DNA from: an uncultured Oscillospiraceae bacterium
GTDB lineage: Bacteria; Bacillota; Clostridia; Oscillospirales; Ruminococcaceae
DNA length: 64,000 bases
NCBI GenBank assembly: GCA_904397845.1
Contig: CAJFOX010000019.1
Coordinates: 1 to 64,000, forward strand
Direction of reading: 5' to 3'
The notes under the pieces were generated by a model. The model did not search any database. It had not been told where the DNA came from and saw only the letters and a list, made by a program, of their open reading frames with translations. Made by a program: the position numbers and the translations under genes. Shown one piece after another: positions 7,421-15,779 of the stretch; the first letter of the stretch is position 1, and each line of letters begins with the position of its first letter.

Positions 7421-8395
7421 ATGGCTTGTTGTCCGAAATCCATCATTGCCGACATTCTCAAAGCCCGTGAAGACAAGGGCGGCATCGTCAACGTATATTA
7501 CGTTGCCTGCGGCGGTTCCTATGCTGGCCTGCATCCTGGAAAATATTTTCTGCAGAGCGAAGCGAAAAAGGTAACGGTAGACCATTACACTGCCAATGAG
7601 TTCTGCCATGCGACGCCGAAAGCTCTTGGCCCGAATTCCATCGTCATTACTCAGTCCCATTCCGGTACCACCCCTGAGACCGTAAAGGCAGCTGAAATTG
7701 CACAAAAAGCCGGCGCTGCTTCGGTTGTTATTACTTTTGATGATCAGAGTCCTTTGGCTAAAAACGGCGACTATGTTTTGAAGTATGAAGCCAAAGCGCC
7801 TGCTGATATGAGCGGTATGGCTTTTGGTTTGAAACTGGCTGTTGAGATTCTCAACCAGGTTGAAGGTTATGAGAACTACGATGAGATGATGAACGGCTTC
7901 GATCGTATTGACGGTATTGTAAAACATGCCAAAGAATTCCTGACTCCCAGAGCAAAGATCTTTGCTGAAGAATATAAAGACGAAAAACTGATCTATATGA
8001 TGGGTTCTGGGGCTAACTACCGCGTTGCTTACTCCTTTGCGATCTGTCTGCTGATGGAGATGCAGTGGATCAACTCTTCGGCAATCCATTCCGGCGAATA
8101 TTTCCATGGCCCGTTTGAGATCACCGACCGTGAAACACCCTTTATCATCCTGATGAGCGAAGGCCGTACCCGGCCGCTGGATCAGAGAGCGCTGGATTTC
8201 CTCAACAGATTTGCGGAGAAAGTTATCGTCCTCGACGCGAAAGAACTGGGCTTGGAGACCATTGACGACAAGGTTTCTGAATTTTTCAACCCGTTGCTGA
8301 TGAGCGCTGCTCTGGGCTGCTATTCCTACGAACTGTCCATTGCCAGAAAACATCCGCTGTCCTGCAGAAGATATATGTGGAAACTGCAGTACTAA
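7421..8395 (+). CDS. FrlB-type fructosamine 6-phosphate deglycase, paralog
   Basis: The 324-residue second copy carries the same blocks as the gene at 5081 (VYYVACGGSYAG, SGTTPET, SGEYFHGPFEI, SRRYMW-like tail). Differences cluster in the middle third (residues about 125-185), where substrate-side loops lie in SIS deglycases, which suggests a different amino acid or dipeptide preference. AAGGAGG lies 8 bases before the ATG. The gene is followed by a strong terminator, so it is a single-gene transcript from the palindrome-bearing promoter at 7276. Its retention beside a near-identical regulatory leader points to duplication followed by specialisation. Confidence 0.87.
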   Translation: MACCPKSIIADILKAREDKGGIVNVYYVACGGSYAGLHPGKYFLQSEAKKVTVDHYTANEFCHATPKALGPNSIVITQSHSGTTPETVKAAEIAQKAGAASVVITFDDQSPLAKNGDYVLKYEAKAPADMSGMAFGLKLAVEILNQVEGYENYDEMMNGFDRIDGIVKHAKEFLTPRAKIFAEEYKDEKLIYMMGSGANYRVAYSFAICLLMEMQWINSSAIHSGEYFHGPFEITDRETPFIILMSEGRTRPLDQRALDFLNRFAEKVIVLDAKELGLETIDDKVSEFFNPLLMSAALGCYSYELSIARKHPLSCRRYMWKLQY

Positions 8396-8448
8396 TTTCT
8401 CTGTTCTGCTACATAAGAGAAACCATTCTGCTGTTACAGGCGAAAAGG

Positions 8449-8493
8449 AGATCCGGTTGCCGCTTCTTTTGGGAAGCGGTGCCGGATCCTTTT
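8449..8493 (+). terminator. Terminator after frlB copy 2
   Basis: GATCCGG-TT-GCCGCTTC pairs with GAAGCGG-T-GCCGGATC around a TTTTGG loop, followed by CTTTT. Confidence 0.88.
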
Positions 8494-8523
8494 GTGTGGA
8501 GATAATCAGAAAGGAATATGCAA

Positions 8524-9012
8524 ATGAGAAGAAAAGATCGGGAAGTGACGAATCTAGAAGATCAGCTGGCAGTACTGGATGAATGCAAGGTATGCCGCAT
8601 TGCTTTACGGGACGAGCAGGGGTTATACATTGTCCCGCTGAATTTTGGCTACCAGTATGAAAATGGATGCCTGACACTGTATTTCCACAGCGCCAAGTCC
8701 GGGCGTAAAATCAATGCGCTGGAAAAAAACAGCGCGGTGGCGTTTGAAATGGATTGCGGACACCGGCTGATGGAGGCGGATGAACCCTGCCGGTACAGCT
8801 ACTCTTTTGCCAGCGTCATTGGAAATGGCACAGCTTCCTTGGTGTGGGACGGAGAAGAAAAAAAACGGGCGCTTTCACTGCTGATGAAACATCAAACAGG
8901 CAGAGATTTTGTTTTTGACAACCGAATGGCGGATGCGGTCACGGTTTTTAAAATTTCTGTTTCCACGTTCAGCGCAAAAAGGCATGCGGAAAAAGAAGCT
9001 TTTGGGAAATGA
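8524..9012 (+). CDS. Pyridoxamine 5'-phosphate oxidase-family flavoprotein (NimA-like)
   Basis: AAGGA at 8511 fits the ATG at 8524 better than the track's ATG at 8518, giving 162 residues. The sequence follows the split-barrel FMN-binding family that includes NimA nitroimidazole reductases: CRIALRDEQGLYIVPLNFGY at the start of the barrel, LYFHSAKSGRKINAL binding FMN phosphate, VAFEMD, and YSYSFASVIGNGTA for the dimer strand. Members reduce small nitro or flavin substrates or bind haem/F420; no specific substrate can be assigned. It is monocistronic, between two terminators. Confidence 0.85.
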   Translation: MRRKDREVTNLEDQLAVLDECKVCRIALRDEQGLYIVPLNFGYQYENGCLTLYFHSAKSGRKINALEKNSAVAFEMDCGHRLMEADEPCRYSYSFASVIGNGTASLVWDGEEKKRALSLLMKHQTGRDFVFDNRMADAVTVFKISVSTFSAKRHAEKEAFGK

Positions 9013-9046
9013 AGAAGGGAAAAGAAGCATATCGACAGAATTGGTG

Positions 9047-9091
9047 AAAACGCGGCGGCTTTCAACAGAGCCCGCTGCGTTTTCTATTTTT
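9047..9091 (+). terminator. Terminator
   Basis: AAAACGCGGCGG and CCCGCTGCGTTTT form a long stem with one mismatch, followed by CTATTTTT. Confidence 0.75.
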
Positions 9092-9424
9092 GCGATGGAC
9101 TTCCAGAAGAGGGAACGGCATGTTTCCAAGGGGAAAAAGACATAAGAAGCCTGCGCTTGTAAAACGATAAAAAAGGCCGCTCATATTTATGATCTCTTTG
9201 ATATCAGCATTGGATCAAAGAAATTGCTTTTTTGCCGGTATACGGGCGGCAAAAAGTAAATTAGATAAAAAGTATCCGGCCACTCAAAAAGGCGGCAGAA
9301 TAAAAGTGGCTGGCGACGGCATGGCCATAGGACATCTTAGATTGACTTTTGAATTGCTTCGTGATATTTTGATAATAAATGAAAAACGGTAAAGGATAAA
9401 AAAGGCATGGAAGGGGAAAAGAGG
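9092..9424. other. Intergenic region, nothing recognised
   Basis: About 330 bases between a terminator and the MalY-type gene. The 67-residue track ORF (9189-9392) has no family resemblance and no good ribosome-binding site. I see no RNA gene or repeat. A promoter for the following gene is expected near the 3' end (GATATTTTGATAATAAA region) but is not clear. Confidence 0.4.
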
Positions 9425-10600
9425 ATGAGATATGACTTTGAAACGTTGATCCCGCGCAAGAATATGGGATCCCGTAAATGGGACGTAATGGCACAGCATA
9501 ATCCGGATGCGGCGGAGGACGTGATTCCGCTGTCAGTGGCCGATATGGAGTTTAAAAACCCGCCAGAGCTGGCAGAAGGGTTAAAGGATTATATCGACCA
9601 CTCTATTTTGGGCTATACGATGCCTAACAATGCGTTTTACGAATCGGTAGTCCGTTGGATGAAAGACCGCCATCAGTGGGAAATTAAACCGGATTGGCTG
9701 GTACAGGCTCCCGGCGTAGTCAATGCGCTGTTCGGCATTGTCAAAACTTTTACCGAACCAGGCGACGGGGTCATTATCATGCAGCCGGTATACTATCCGT
9801 TTTCCATGGCCATCACTCAAAACGGTCGGGAATTGGTCAACAACGCGCTGATTTATGAAGACCATACATACCGGATCGACTTTGACGATTTGGAGAAAAA
9901 AGCGAAGGATCCTAAAAATAAAATGCTGATTCTGTGCAGCCCTCATAATCCCATTGGCCGGGTTTGGACCCGGGAAGAGCTGGAAAAGGTTGGCCGCATC
10001 TGCATTGATAACCATGTATTGGTGGTGTCCGATGAGATCCATTTTGATTTTGTTTTAACAGGGCATAAGCATACGGTATTTGCCAACATTTCTGAGGAGT
10101 TTGCTCAGAACAGCATTATCTGCACCGCGCCGAGCAAAACGTTTAACATTGCAGGGCTGAAAATTTCCAATATTGTGATTCCCAACGACGGCCTGCGCGA
10201 AAAGCTGTTAGAAAAAAACCGGCGGGATTTTGCCTCCAATGCATTGGGCATTCAGGCATGCCGAATTTGTTATGACCGCTGTGGCGCCTGGAAGGATGAA
10301 ATGCTTTGCATGATCGAATACAATTATCAGCAGGTGAAAAAATTTATAGAAGAAAAGCTCCCGCAGATCCAGGTGATTGATCTGCAGGGAACTTATCTGC
10401 TGTGGTTGGACTGCACGGCGCTGGGGTTATCTGACAGGGATCTGGAAAAGCTGACCCTGAGCGCAGATCTCTATTTGGACGAAGGGTATTTGTTTGGCCC
10501 CGGCGGCAGTGGCTTTGAGAGGATTAATCTGGCCTGCCCCACACGGTATTTGATGGCGGCAATGGAACGGTTTCAAAAAGCAGTGGTCGCTTTAAAATAA
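9425..10600 (+). CDS. MalY/PatB-type PLP-dependent cystathionine beta-lyase
   Basis: The AAGGGG box at 9410 favours the ATG at 9425 over the track's 9407, giving 391 residues. It is a fold-type I aminotransferase: PLSVADMEFKNPPEL is the MalY/PatB N-terminal signature, CSPHNPIGRVWTREEL is the PLP-phosphate and ring contact, VSDEIHFDF holds the PLP-pyridine Asp, and APSKTFNIAGLK holds the Schiff-base Lys. These enzymes cleave cystathionine, cysteine or other C-S bonds to give pyruvate, ammonia and a thiol, in methionine supply or sulfide production. The redoxin gene follows after 24 bases on the same strand and they probably share a transcript. It is cytosolic. Confidence 0.92.
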   Translation: MRYDFETLIPRKNMGSRKWDVMAQHNPDAAEDVIPLSVADMEFKNPPELAEGLKDYIDHSILGYTMPNNAFYESVVRWMKDRHQWEIKPDWLVQAPGVVNALFGIVKTFTEPGDGVIIMQPVYYPFSMAITQNGRELVNNALIYEDHTYRIDFDDLEKKAKDPKNKMLILCSPHNPIGRVWTREELEKVGRICIDNHVLVVSDEIHFDFVLTGHKHTVFANISEEFAQNSIICTAPSKTFNIAGLKISNIVIPNDGLREKLLEKNRRDFASNALGIQACRICYDRCGAWKDEMLCMIEYNYQQVKKFIEEKLPQIQVIDLQGTYLLWLDCTALGLSDRDLEKLTLSADLYLDEGYLFGPGGSGFERINLACPTRYLMAAMERFQKAVVALK

Positions 10601-10624
10601 TTTAGACGAAAAGAGGAGAGTATC

Positions 10625-11185
10625 ATGGCAAAAATCAATGTTGGCGAGAAAATGGAGAACTTTGTATTTGACACCCCCTATAAAAGAGGAATGGATCTAA
10701 AGACAATTGTAGGCGGCAAAAAAACCGGCCTGCTGTTCTCTCGTTACTATGGCTGCTCCCTATGCCGTTACGATATGATTCAGCTGAAAGAGCAGTATGA
10801 CAAAATCACCGCCACCGGCGGACAGGTTGTTTTTGTGCTCCAGTCTGATCCGGATCTGCTGGCGCGTAATTTTACCGAGAAGGAATATCCTTTCTGGGTC
10901 ATCGCCGATCCCGAACAGAAAATCTACAAGGCTCTGTCCATTGATCCGGCGGCTTCGATTAAAGACGCCATCGATGAAAAGGCGTTGAAAAAAATCCAGG
11001 CGGCCAAAAAGCTTGGCCTAGAACATGGAGAGTACGAGGGAAACGAAGATCAGTTGCCGGCTGCGTTTGTAATTGAACCGGATCTGACCGTAACTTATGC
11101 CCATTATGCCAAAACCGCCGGCGACATCCCAGATGTGGATGAGTTCGCCAAGTTACTGGAGAAAAATTGCTGTTGCTGCAAATAA
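10625..11185 (+). CDS. AhpC/TSA-family redoxin with a tetracysteine tail
   Basis: This 186-residue thioredoxin-fold protein has a single CxxC-type site, YYGCSLCRYDM, at about residue 42, followed by the peroxiredoxin-like pattern VVFVLQSDP and YPFWVIADPEQKIYKAL. It resembles the AhpC/TSA peroxiredoxin-like proteins common in Clostridia that act as thiol peroxidases or disulfide reductases. The last residues, EKNCCCCK, are odd: four consecutive Cys at the very C-terminus could bind a metal or relay electrons to the active site. It lies directly downstream of a C-S lyase, which could supply thiols or sulfide. Substrate unknown. Confidence 0.82.
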   Translation: MAKINVGEKMENFVFDTPYKRGMDLKTIVGGKKTGLLFSRYYGCSLCRYDMIQLKEQYDKITATGGQVVFVLQSDPDLLARNFTEKEYPFWVIADPEQKIYKALSIDPAASIKDAIDEKALKKIQAAKKLGLEHGEYEGNEDQLPAAFVIEPDLTVTYAHYAKTAGDIPDVDEFAKLLEKNCCCCK

Positions 11186-11200
11186 AAAGGCGAGTCAATC

Positions 11201-11232
11201 AAAAAGCCGGCATCTTAGGATGCCGGCTTTTT
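11201..11232 (+). terminator. Terminator after the redoxin gene
   Basis: AAAAAGCCGGCATC-TTAG-GATGCCGGCTTTTT is a perfect hairpin with a T-tract. Confidence 0.92.
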
Positions 11233-11408
11233 GATTTGAAAACGAAAAGGAACCAATCAAGCAACTGCTTTTTGAAAGGGAGAAAGGTTTTGTAAAAAAG
11301 ATTTTGCCATTTTGCGCGAATTTGGCGGCCTACAGCGTCATGTTCCTTTCAGTGGTCAGACAAAACGGTCGGGCTGCCTGCATAGGATAATGAGTGGGGG
11401 GTTATGCT

Positions 11409-12179
11409 ATGCAACGATTTATGGTAATCAGGCGGAGAAAATCAGTCTGGTTTTTGCTGGGGGCGGCGCTTTATGTCCTGGTCATCCTGCTGGGGCTTGG
11501 CAATATGGTAGCGTCCTTAGCTTCGGTAACTGACAAAGAGCTCCCAGTTTATTCCGTGCAACGGGATGAACCATTGGTAGCGCTGACCTTTAATTGTGCC
11601 TGGGAGGAAAACGATATCCCGCAGCTACTGGATTTGCTGGAAAAAGAGAAGATCAAAGCGACCTTTTTTCTGGTGGGTCAGTGGATTGAACGGTATCCTG
11701 ACTCGGTACGGCAGATCGCCGCCGCCGGGCACGAGATTGGCAATCACTCTTATTCGCATGTGGATTTTGTGGGAGCGGGGGAGGATGTGATTCGGCAGCA
11801 GATGGAAAAAACCGATGCGCTGATCCAGGAATTGACCGGATCGGCGCCCACATTGGCGAGGGTACCATCTGGTTCTTACGACAGCCGTGTCATTCGTCTG
11901 CTGCGGCAGCAGGGATATGAAGTCATTCAATGGGACGTGGATTCGGTAGACTGGCAGAGGCCTCCGGCTGATGAAATCACCGAAAGAATATTAAATAAAG
12001 TGCAAAATGGAAGCATTGTGTTGTTTCATTCCGGCGCTGCCACCACTTTAGAAGCGTTACCAGACGTTATCGCCGGGCTGAGAGAAAAAGGGTATCGTTT
12101 TACGACTGTGGGGGAGATGTTATTAAAAGGGGAAACGGTAATGGATCACACCGGTCGCCAGATGCCAGCAGAATCATGA
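11409..12179 (+). CDS. Membrane-anchored polysaccharide deacetylase, sporulation PdaB type
   Basis: GGGGGG at 11396 favours the ATG at 11409 (256 residues). An N-terminal membrane anchor (residues about 15-38) precedes a NodB deacetylase domain: LEKEKIKATFFLVGQWIER, HEIGNHSYSH with the metal-binding H-x3-H pair, and a late HSG block (IVLFHSGAA). The arrangement matches PdaB/YlxY-type proteins linked to sporulation in Firmicutes. Motif 1, normally TFDDG or TFD, reads LTFNCAW, so the catalytic-base Asp is replaced by Asn. Activity may be reduced or lost, as in several sporulation homologs. A strong bidirectional terminator follows. Confidence 0.85.
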   Translation: MQRFMVIRRRKSVWFLLGAALYVLVILLGLGNMVASLASVTDKELPVYSVQRDEPLVALTFNCAWEENDIPQLLDLLEKEKIKATFFLVGQWIERYPDSVRQIAAAGHEIGNHSYSHVDFVGAGEDVIRQQMEKTDALIQELTGSAPTLARVPSGSYDSRVIRLLRQQGYEVIQWDVDSVDWQRPPADEITERILNKVQNGSIVLFHSGAATTLEALPDVIAGLREKGYRFTTVGEMLLKGETVMDHTGRQMPAES

Positions 12180-12227
12180 GAGTGTCAGATATCGTCCATA
12201 TAGAAAAACAGGGGTGCTCCACCAACA

Positions 12228-12263
12228 CAAAGCAGGGCGGGATATTCCGCCCTGCTTTGTTTG
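12228..12263 (+). terminator. Terminator between convergent genes
   Basis: CAAAGCAGGGCGG-GATATT-CCGCCCTGCTTTG followed by TTT. A-rich on the other side, so it can serve the PepF gene only weakly. Confidence 0.85.
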
Positions 12264-12352
12264 GCGAAGAGAACCTCCCGATTGCCTTTAAAAACAGGAA
12301 AGACCTTAAAAAGCGCGGCCATAAGGCGTAACAGTAAAAAGAATCCATTCGA

Positions 12353-14047
12353 TTACTTTTTCAACTGGTGGGCCAGGCACCATTCTTTGGAAACTTCCGC
12401 CGCTTCTTTCACACAGCCATCTTCAAAGGGGGATTTCAGTCCCGCCGCCTTGACTACGTCAACAAAGGTACCGGTTCCAGCCTGGTTGACCAATGCAAGA
12501 TACCGTTTCCAGGCATCCTGGGGATCCTTCAGATATAACGCCCAGAACTGCAGCGCCACCGTTTGCGCCAAGCAATAGTCGATATAGTAAAAGGGATTGA
12601 GATAGATGTGCATTTGCCGCTGCCATCCGGCTCCCCGTCCATAAAAAGGAAGGTCTCCAAACGTTAGATAAGGCCGGTATTTTTGCTCCAGTATCATCCA
12701 CGCTTCATTGCGCTGTTGGGGTGTCATCTCCGGATTGCCGTATACAATATGTTGGAATTCATCAACCATACAACCATAGGGCAAGAAAAATACTGCGCTT
12801 TCCGCGTGGAAAAGCTGGTATTTGTCGGTCTGATCCGCGAAGAACAGATGATGGTAGTCGGAGGTGAGAAATTCCATGCTCATGGAATGGACTTCGCAGG
12901 CTTCCAGCGTATTATCAGCATATTCCGGCAATAAGTTTTGCTTGGCCGCCTGATAGGCAGCAAACGCATGGCCTGCTTCGTGGGTCAGCACATCTACATC
13001 CCCGGCAGTGCCGTTGAAGTTGGAAAAGATGAACGGGCTTTTCTGGCTGGGAATATAGGTGCAGTATCCGCCAGGCGCTTTTCCCTCTTTGGCAAGTACA
13101 TCAAAAAGTTCGTTACGGAACATAAAATCAATAAATTCTGCGGTCTCCGGCGAGAGGGCGCGGTACATCTGCCGGCCGGCGGTCAAAATTTCATCGGCGG
13201 AACCGAAGGGGACAGGATTGCCGTCCGGGAAAAGGAAAGTGTCGTCAAAATACTGCATGGAATCGGCTCCGATGCGTTTTTGCTGCACTTTTTTTAATTC
13301 TGATACCGCTGGAACCATCTCTTCGACAATTTTTTTACGGTATGCTTCTACCTCTGATATGCCGTAACCGTTCCGTTTCATGCGAATATATCCCAGGGGG
13401 ATAAAATTTTCATATCCCATACGATGGGCCTGCTCAGTGCGATTTTTTACCAGCCTATCGTAAATTTCGTCGAATTTTTCACGGTTTTCATCGAAAAAAC
13501 GCCCCTCCGCCTCAAAAGCAGATTTGCGTACCGCGCGATCCAGATCCTGCTTATAAGGGGCCAGCTGGGCCACAGTCAGGGTCTTACCTGCAAAAGGGAT
13601 CTGCGCGGAGGCATACAACTGCTGATATTCCGTCTGCAGCCTGTTTTCCTCCTGCATCAACGAGAGGATGGATGGGTCGGCTGATTTTACATCGATTTCC
13701 ATTTTATCGAACAACAGCTTCCCCAGTTCTTTTTCCAATTCCGGCCGATGCGGGCAGGAAAGCATCGCGCGGTAAATGTCCAGCTGCCTATCTGTGAAAA
13801 GGGGGAGGTTTTCATCCCAGAAAGCATTTTCCTTTTCATAAAATGGATCTCGAGTATCTACCGTATGGCGGATATAGCAGATGGCAGAGAGGCTCCCGAT
13901 CCGCTCTGTGATTTTTTCAAACGACAGGAAGGCATTTTTTGCTTCCTCCGCTGTTGTGGCGCTGGTAATGGAGCGGGAAAGCGCATCCAGCTGCGCCATA
14001 GCCGCCTGAAGATCCGGACGCTCGTAAGGAAATTCGGCAAATTTCAT
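12353..14047 (-). CDS. pepF: M3-family oligoendopeptidase F
   Basis: The minus-strand ATG at 14047 (MKFAEFPYERPDL) is preceded by GGAAAGAGGG and is preferred to the track's start at 14095, giving 564 residues. The zinc motif HEAGH appears in LTHEAGHAFAAYQAA with the downstream Glu in LEACEVHSMSMEFL, exactly as in M3B oligoendopeptidases. PepF enzymes cut oligopeptides of about 5-20 residues in the cytosol. The gene stands alone, facing the deacetylase gene. With the M18, M20 and M24 peptidases in this window it fits a peptide-using lifestyle. Confidence 0.93.
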   Translation of the reverse strand: MKFAEFPYERPDLQAAMAQLDALSRSITSATTAEEAKNAFLSFEKITERIGSLSAICYIRHTVDTRDPFYEKENAFWDENLPLFTDRQLDIYRAMLSCPHRPELEKELGKLLFDKMEIDVKSADPSILSLMQEENRLQTEYQQLYASAQIPFAGKTLTVAQLAPYKQDLDRAVRKSAFEAEGRFFDENREKFDEIYDRLVKNRTEQAHRMGYENFIPLGYIRMKRNGYGISEVEAYRKKIVEEMVPAVSELKKVQQKRIGADSMQYFDDTFLFPDGNPVPFGSADEILTAGRQMYRALSPETAEFIDFMFRNELFDVLAKEGKAPGGYCTYIPSQKSPFIFSNFNGTAGDVDVLTHEAGHAFAAYQAAKQNLLPEYADNTLEACEVHSMSMEFLTSDYHHLFFADQTDKYQLFHAESAVFFLPYGCMVDEFQHIVYGNPEMTPQQRNEAWMILEQKYRPYLTFGDLPFYGRGAGWQRQMHIYLNPFYYIDYCLAQTVALQFWALYLKDPQDAWKRYLALVNQAGTGTFVDVVKAAGLKSPFEDGCVKEAAEVSKEWCLAHQLKK

Positions 14048-14250
14048 ATGATCCCTCTTTCCAGAATTTGATGATTTTAGTATAGCATGTCCCAAAAGCA
14101 GAAGAAAGGGGATTGTTGTTTTTTACGATTTTTCTTTTGGCAATGGCGGCTATTTCGGGATGTATACCAAATTTTAAAACTTCTCATGTATTAAAGGGGA
14201 TTTTTACTTGCATTTTACATCCTTTTGGAGCAAAATGAAAAAATAACGCC

Positions 14251-14283
14251 GCCGCTCGAACCCTTTTTTGTGGGTCGAGCGGG
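14251..14283 (+). promoter_or_regulatory. Large hairpin in the leader of the MATE gene
   Basis: CCGCTCGAACCC and GGGTCGAGCGG form an 11-base-pair stem (one bulged A) around TTTTTTGT, ending about 32 bases before the start codon. The T-run lies in the loop, so this is not a normal intrinsic terminator. It may be a transcription-factor site or an RNA control element. Confidence 0.45.
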
Positions 14284-14314
14284 CCATGCCTGCGAAAAAG
14301 GAAGGAGCTCGCAA

Positions 14315-15640
14315 ATGTTTTCCAGAAAACAGCTGGCTAAATTGATTCTGCCTTTGGTGGTAGAGCAATTTTTAGCCATGACAATTGGCATCGCGGATAC
14401 GCTGATGGTAGCGAACTGTGGAGAGGCGGCGGTGTCCGGCATCTCTCTGGTTGATTCCATTAATATTCTGCTGATCAATATTTTTTCCGCCTTGGCTACC
14501 GGGGGCGCCATTGTCTGCTCTCAATACATCGGGAAAGAACAGCCGGAAAACGCGCGGAAAGCCGCCAAACAGCTGGTGCTGATCACGGCGGTTCTGTCTG
14601 TGGCGATTATGGTGGCTTGTCTGTTGTCCCAGCGGGGGCTGCTGAGGGTTTTGTTTGGATCGATTGAAGATGCCGTTATGGAAAACGCGGTGACTTATTT
14701 GTTCCTGTCTGCCCTTTCCTATCCGTTCATCGCCGTCTATAATGCGGGCGCGGCGCTTTTTCGCAGCATGGGCAATTCCAAAATCTCCATGTACGCGTCG
14801 TTGATGATGAATATTGTCAACGTTGGCGGAAACGCCCTGCTGATTTTTGGGTTTCAGATGGGAGTGGCCGGCGCCGGATTGGCTTCCCTGGTATCCAGAA
14901 TGCTGGCGGCGGTATTCGTACTTTACCTGCTGCGAAACCAAAAGAACTTGATCTATATTGAACATTGGATGCACTGGAAGCCCAATTTTGATATGGTGAA
15001 AAACATTCTCCGCATTGGAATTCCCACCGGGTTGGAAAATGGCATGTTCCAGATCGGCAAGATCCTGGTGGCCAGCCTGATTGCCACTTTTGGTACGGCA
15101 AGCATCACGGCGAATGCAGTGGCCAATAATGCAAGTTCTCTGGTTTTTGTTCCAGCGCAGGCAATCGGACTGGGGATGATCACGGTGGTAGGGCAATGCG
15201 TTGGTGCAGGCGACTTTAAACAGGCGAAAAGCTATATGCTTAAGCTTACCGGTGTTGCTTATCTGTTTATGGTTGCCCTGAACGTTTTGATGTATTTCTG
15301 TATCGACCCCATGCTGGCGTTGTATCAGCTTTCAGATGAAACGGCGGCAATTACCCGGGAAATTATGATCTGGCATTGTGTTGCGGCTGCTATCCTGTGG
15401 CCGGCAGCATTTACCCTTCCCAACGGGCTCAGAGCAGCGGGTGATGTGAAATTTACCATGGCGGTTTCGGTGTTTTCCATGTGGGCTTTCCGCATTGGAT
15501 TCAGTTTTCTGATCGGAAAATATATGGGAGTCGGCGTATTGGGCGTATGGATCGCTATGTTTATCGACTGGATTTTTCGGATTATCCTTTTTGCCTGGCG
15601 GGTAGTGAGCGGAAAGTGGAAAAACCGACAGCTGGTATAA
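14315..15640 (+). CDS. MATE-family multidrug/Na+ efflux transporter
   Basis: GGAAGGAGC at 14300 selects the ATG at 14315; the track's upstream extension crosses the leader hairpin. The 441-residue product has about twelve hydrophobic helices in two related halves, opening with LILPLVVEQFLAMTIGIADTLMV, the usual MATE N-terminal helix, and a second-half GLENGMFQIGKILVASLIATFG. MATE proteins expel cationic drugs or metabolites in exchange for Na+ or H+ across the cytoplasmic membrane. The gene is alone between the divergent pepF and a terminator. The substrate cannot be predicted. Confidence 0.92.
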   Translation: MFSRKQLAKLILPLVVEQFLAMTIGIADTLMVANCGEAAVSGISLVDSINILLINIFSALATGGAIVCSQYIGKEQPENARKAAKQLVLITAVLSVAIMVACLLSQRGLLRVLFGSIEDAVMENAVTYLFLSALSYPFIAVYNAGAALFRSMGNSKISMYASLMMNIVNVGGNALLIFGFQMGVAGAGLASLVSRMLAAVFVLYLLRNQKNLIYIEHWMHWKPNFDMVKNILRIGIPTGLENGMFQIGKILVASLIATFGTASITANAVANNASSLVFVPAQAIGLGMITVVGQCVGAGDFKQAKSYMLKLTGVAYLFMVALNVLMYFCIDPMLALYQLSDETAAITREIMIWHCVAAAILWPAAFTLPNGLRAAGDVKFTMAVSVFSMWAFRIGFSFLIGKYMGVGVLGVWIAMFIDWIFRIILFAWRVVSGKWKNRQLV

Positions 15641-15729
15641 AAGTGCCGGCTGCTGCGCAGATCAAAGCAAGCTTGCTTAGAAAATGGGCCGCTGTGCCCA
15701 TGGGTAAATGGACAAGCACTGTAGAATTC

Positions 15730-15759
15730 AAAAAGCCTGCCGAAAACCGGCAGGCTTTT
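15730..15759 (+). terminator. Bidirectional terminator
   Basis: AAAAGCCTGCCG-AAAAC-CGGCAGGCTTTT separates the convergent MATE and membrane-protein genes. Confidence 0.88.
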
Positions 15760-15779
15760 GTATTTGTTTATGTTTCAGG

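Noticed and set aside
4935-8395. Possibility that the two frlB copies are part of a transposon or repeat element
   Set aside because: There are no terminal inverted repeats, target duplications or transposase; the intervening gene and differing sequence point to ordinary gene duplication.
9189-9392. 67-residue ORF in the gap before the MalY/PatB gene
   Set aside because: No ribosome-binding site, no recognisable motif, not near other genes of an operon.
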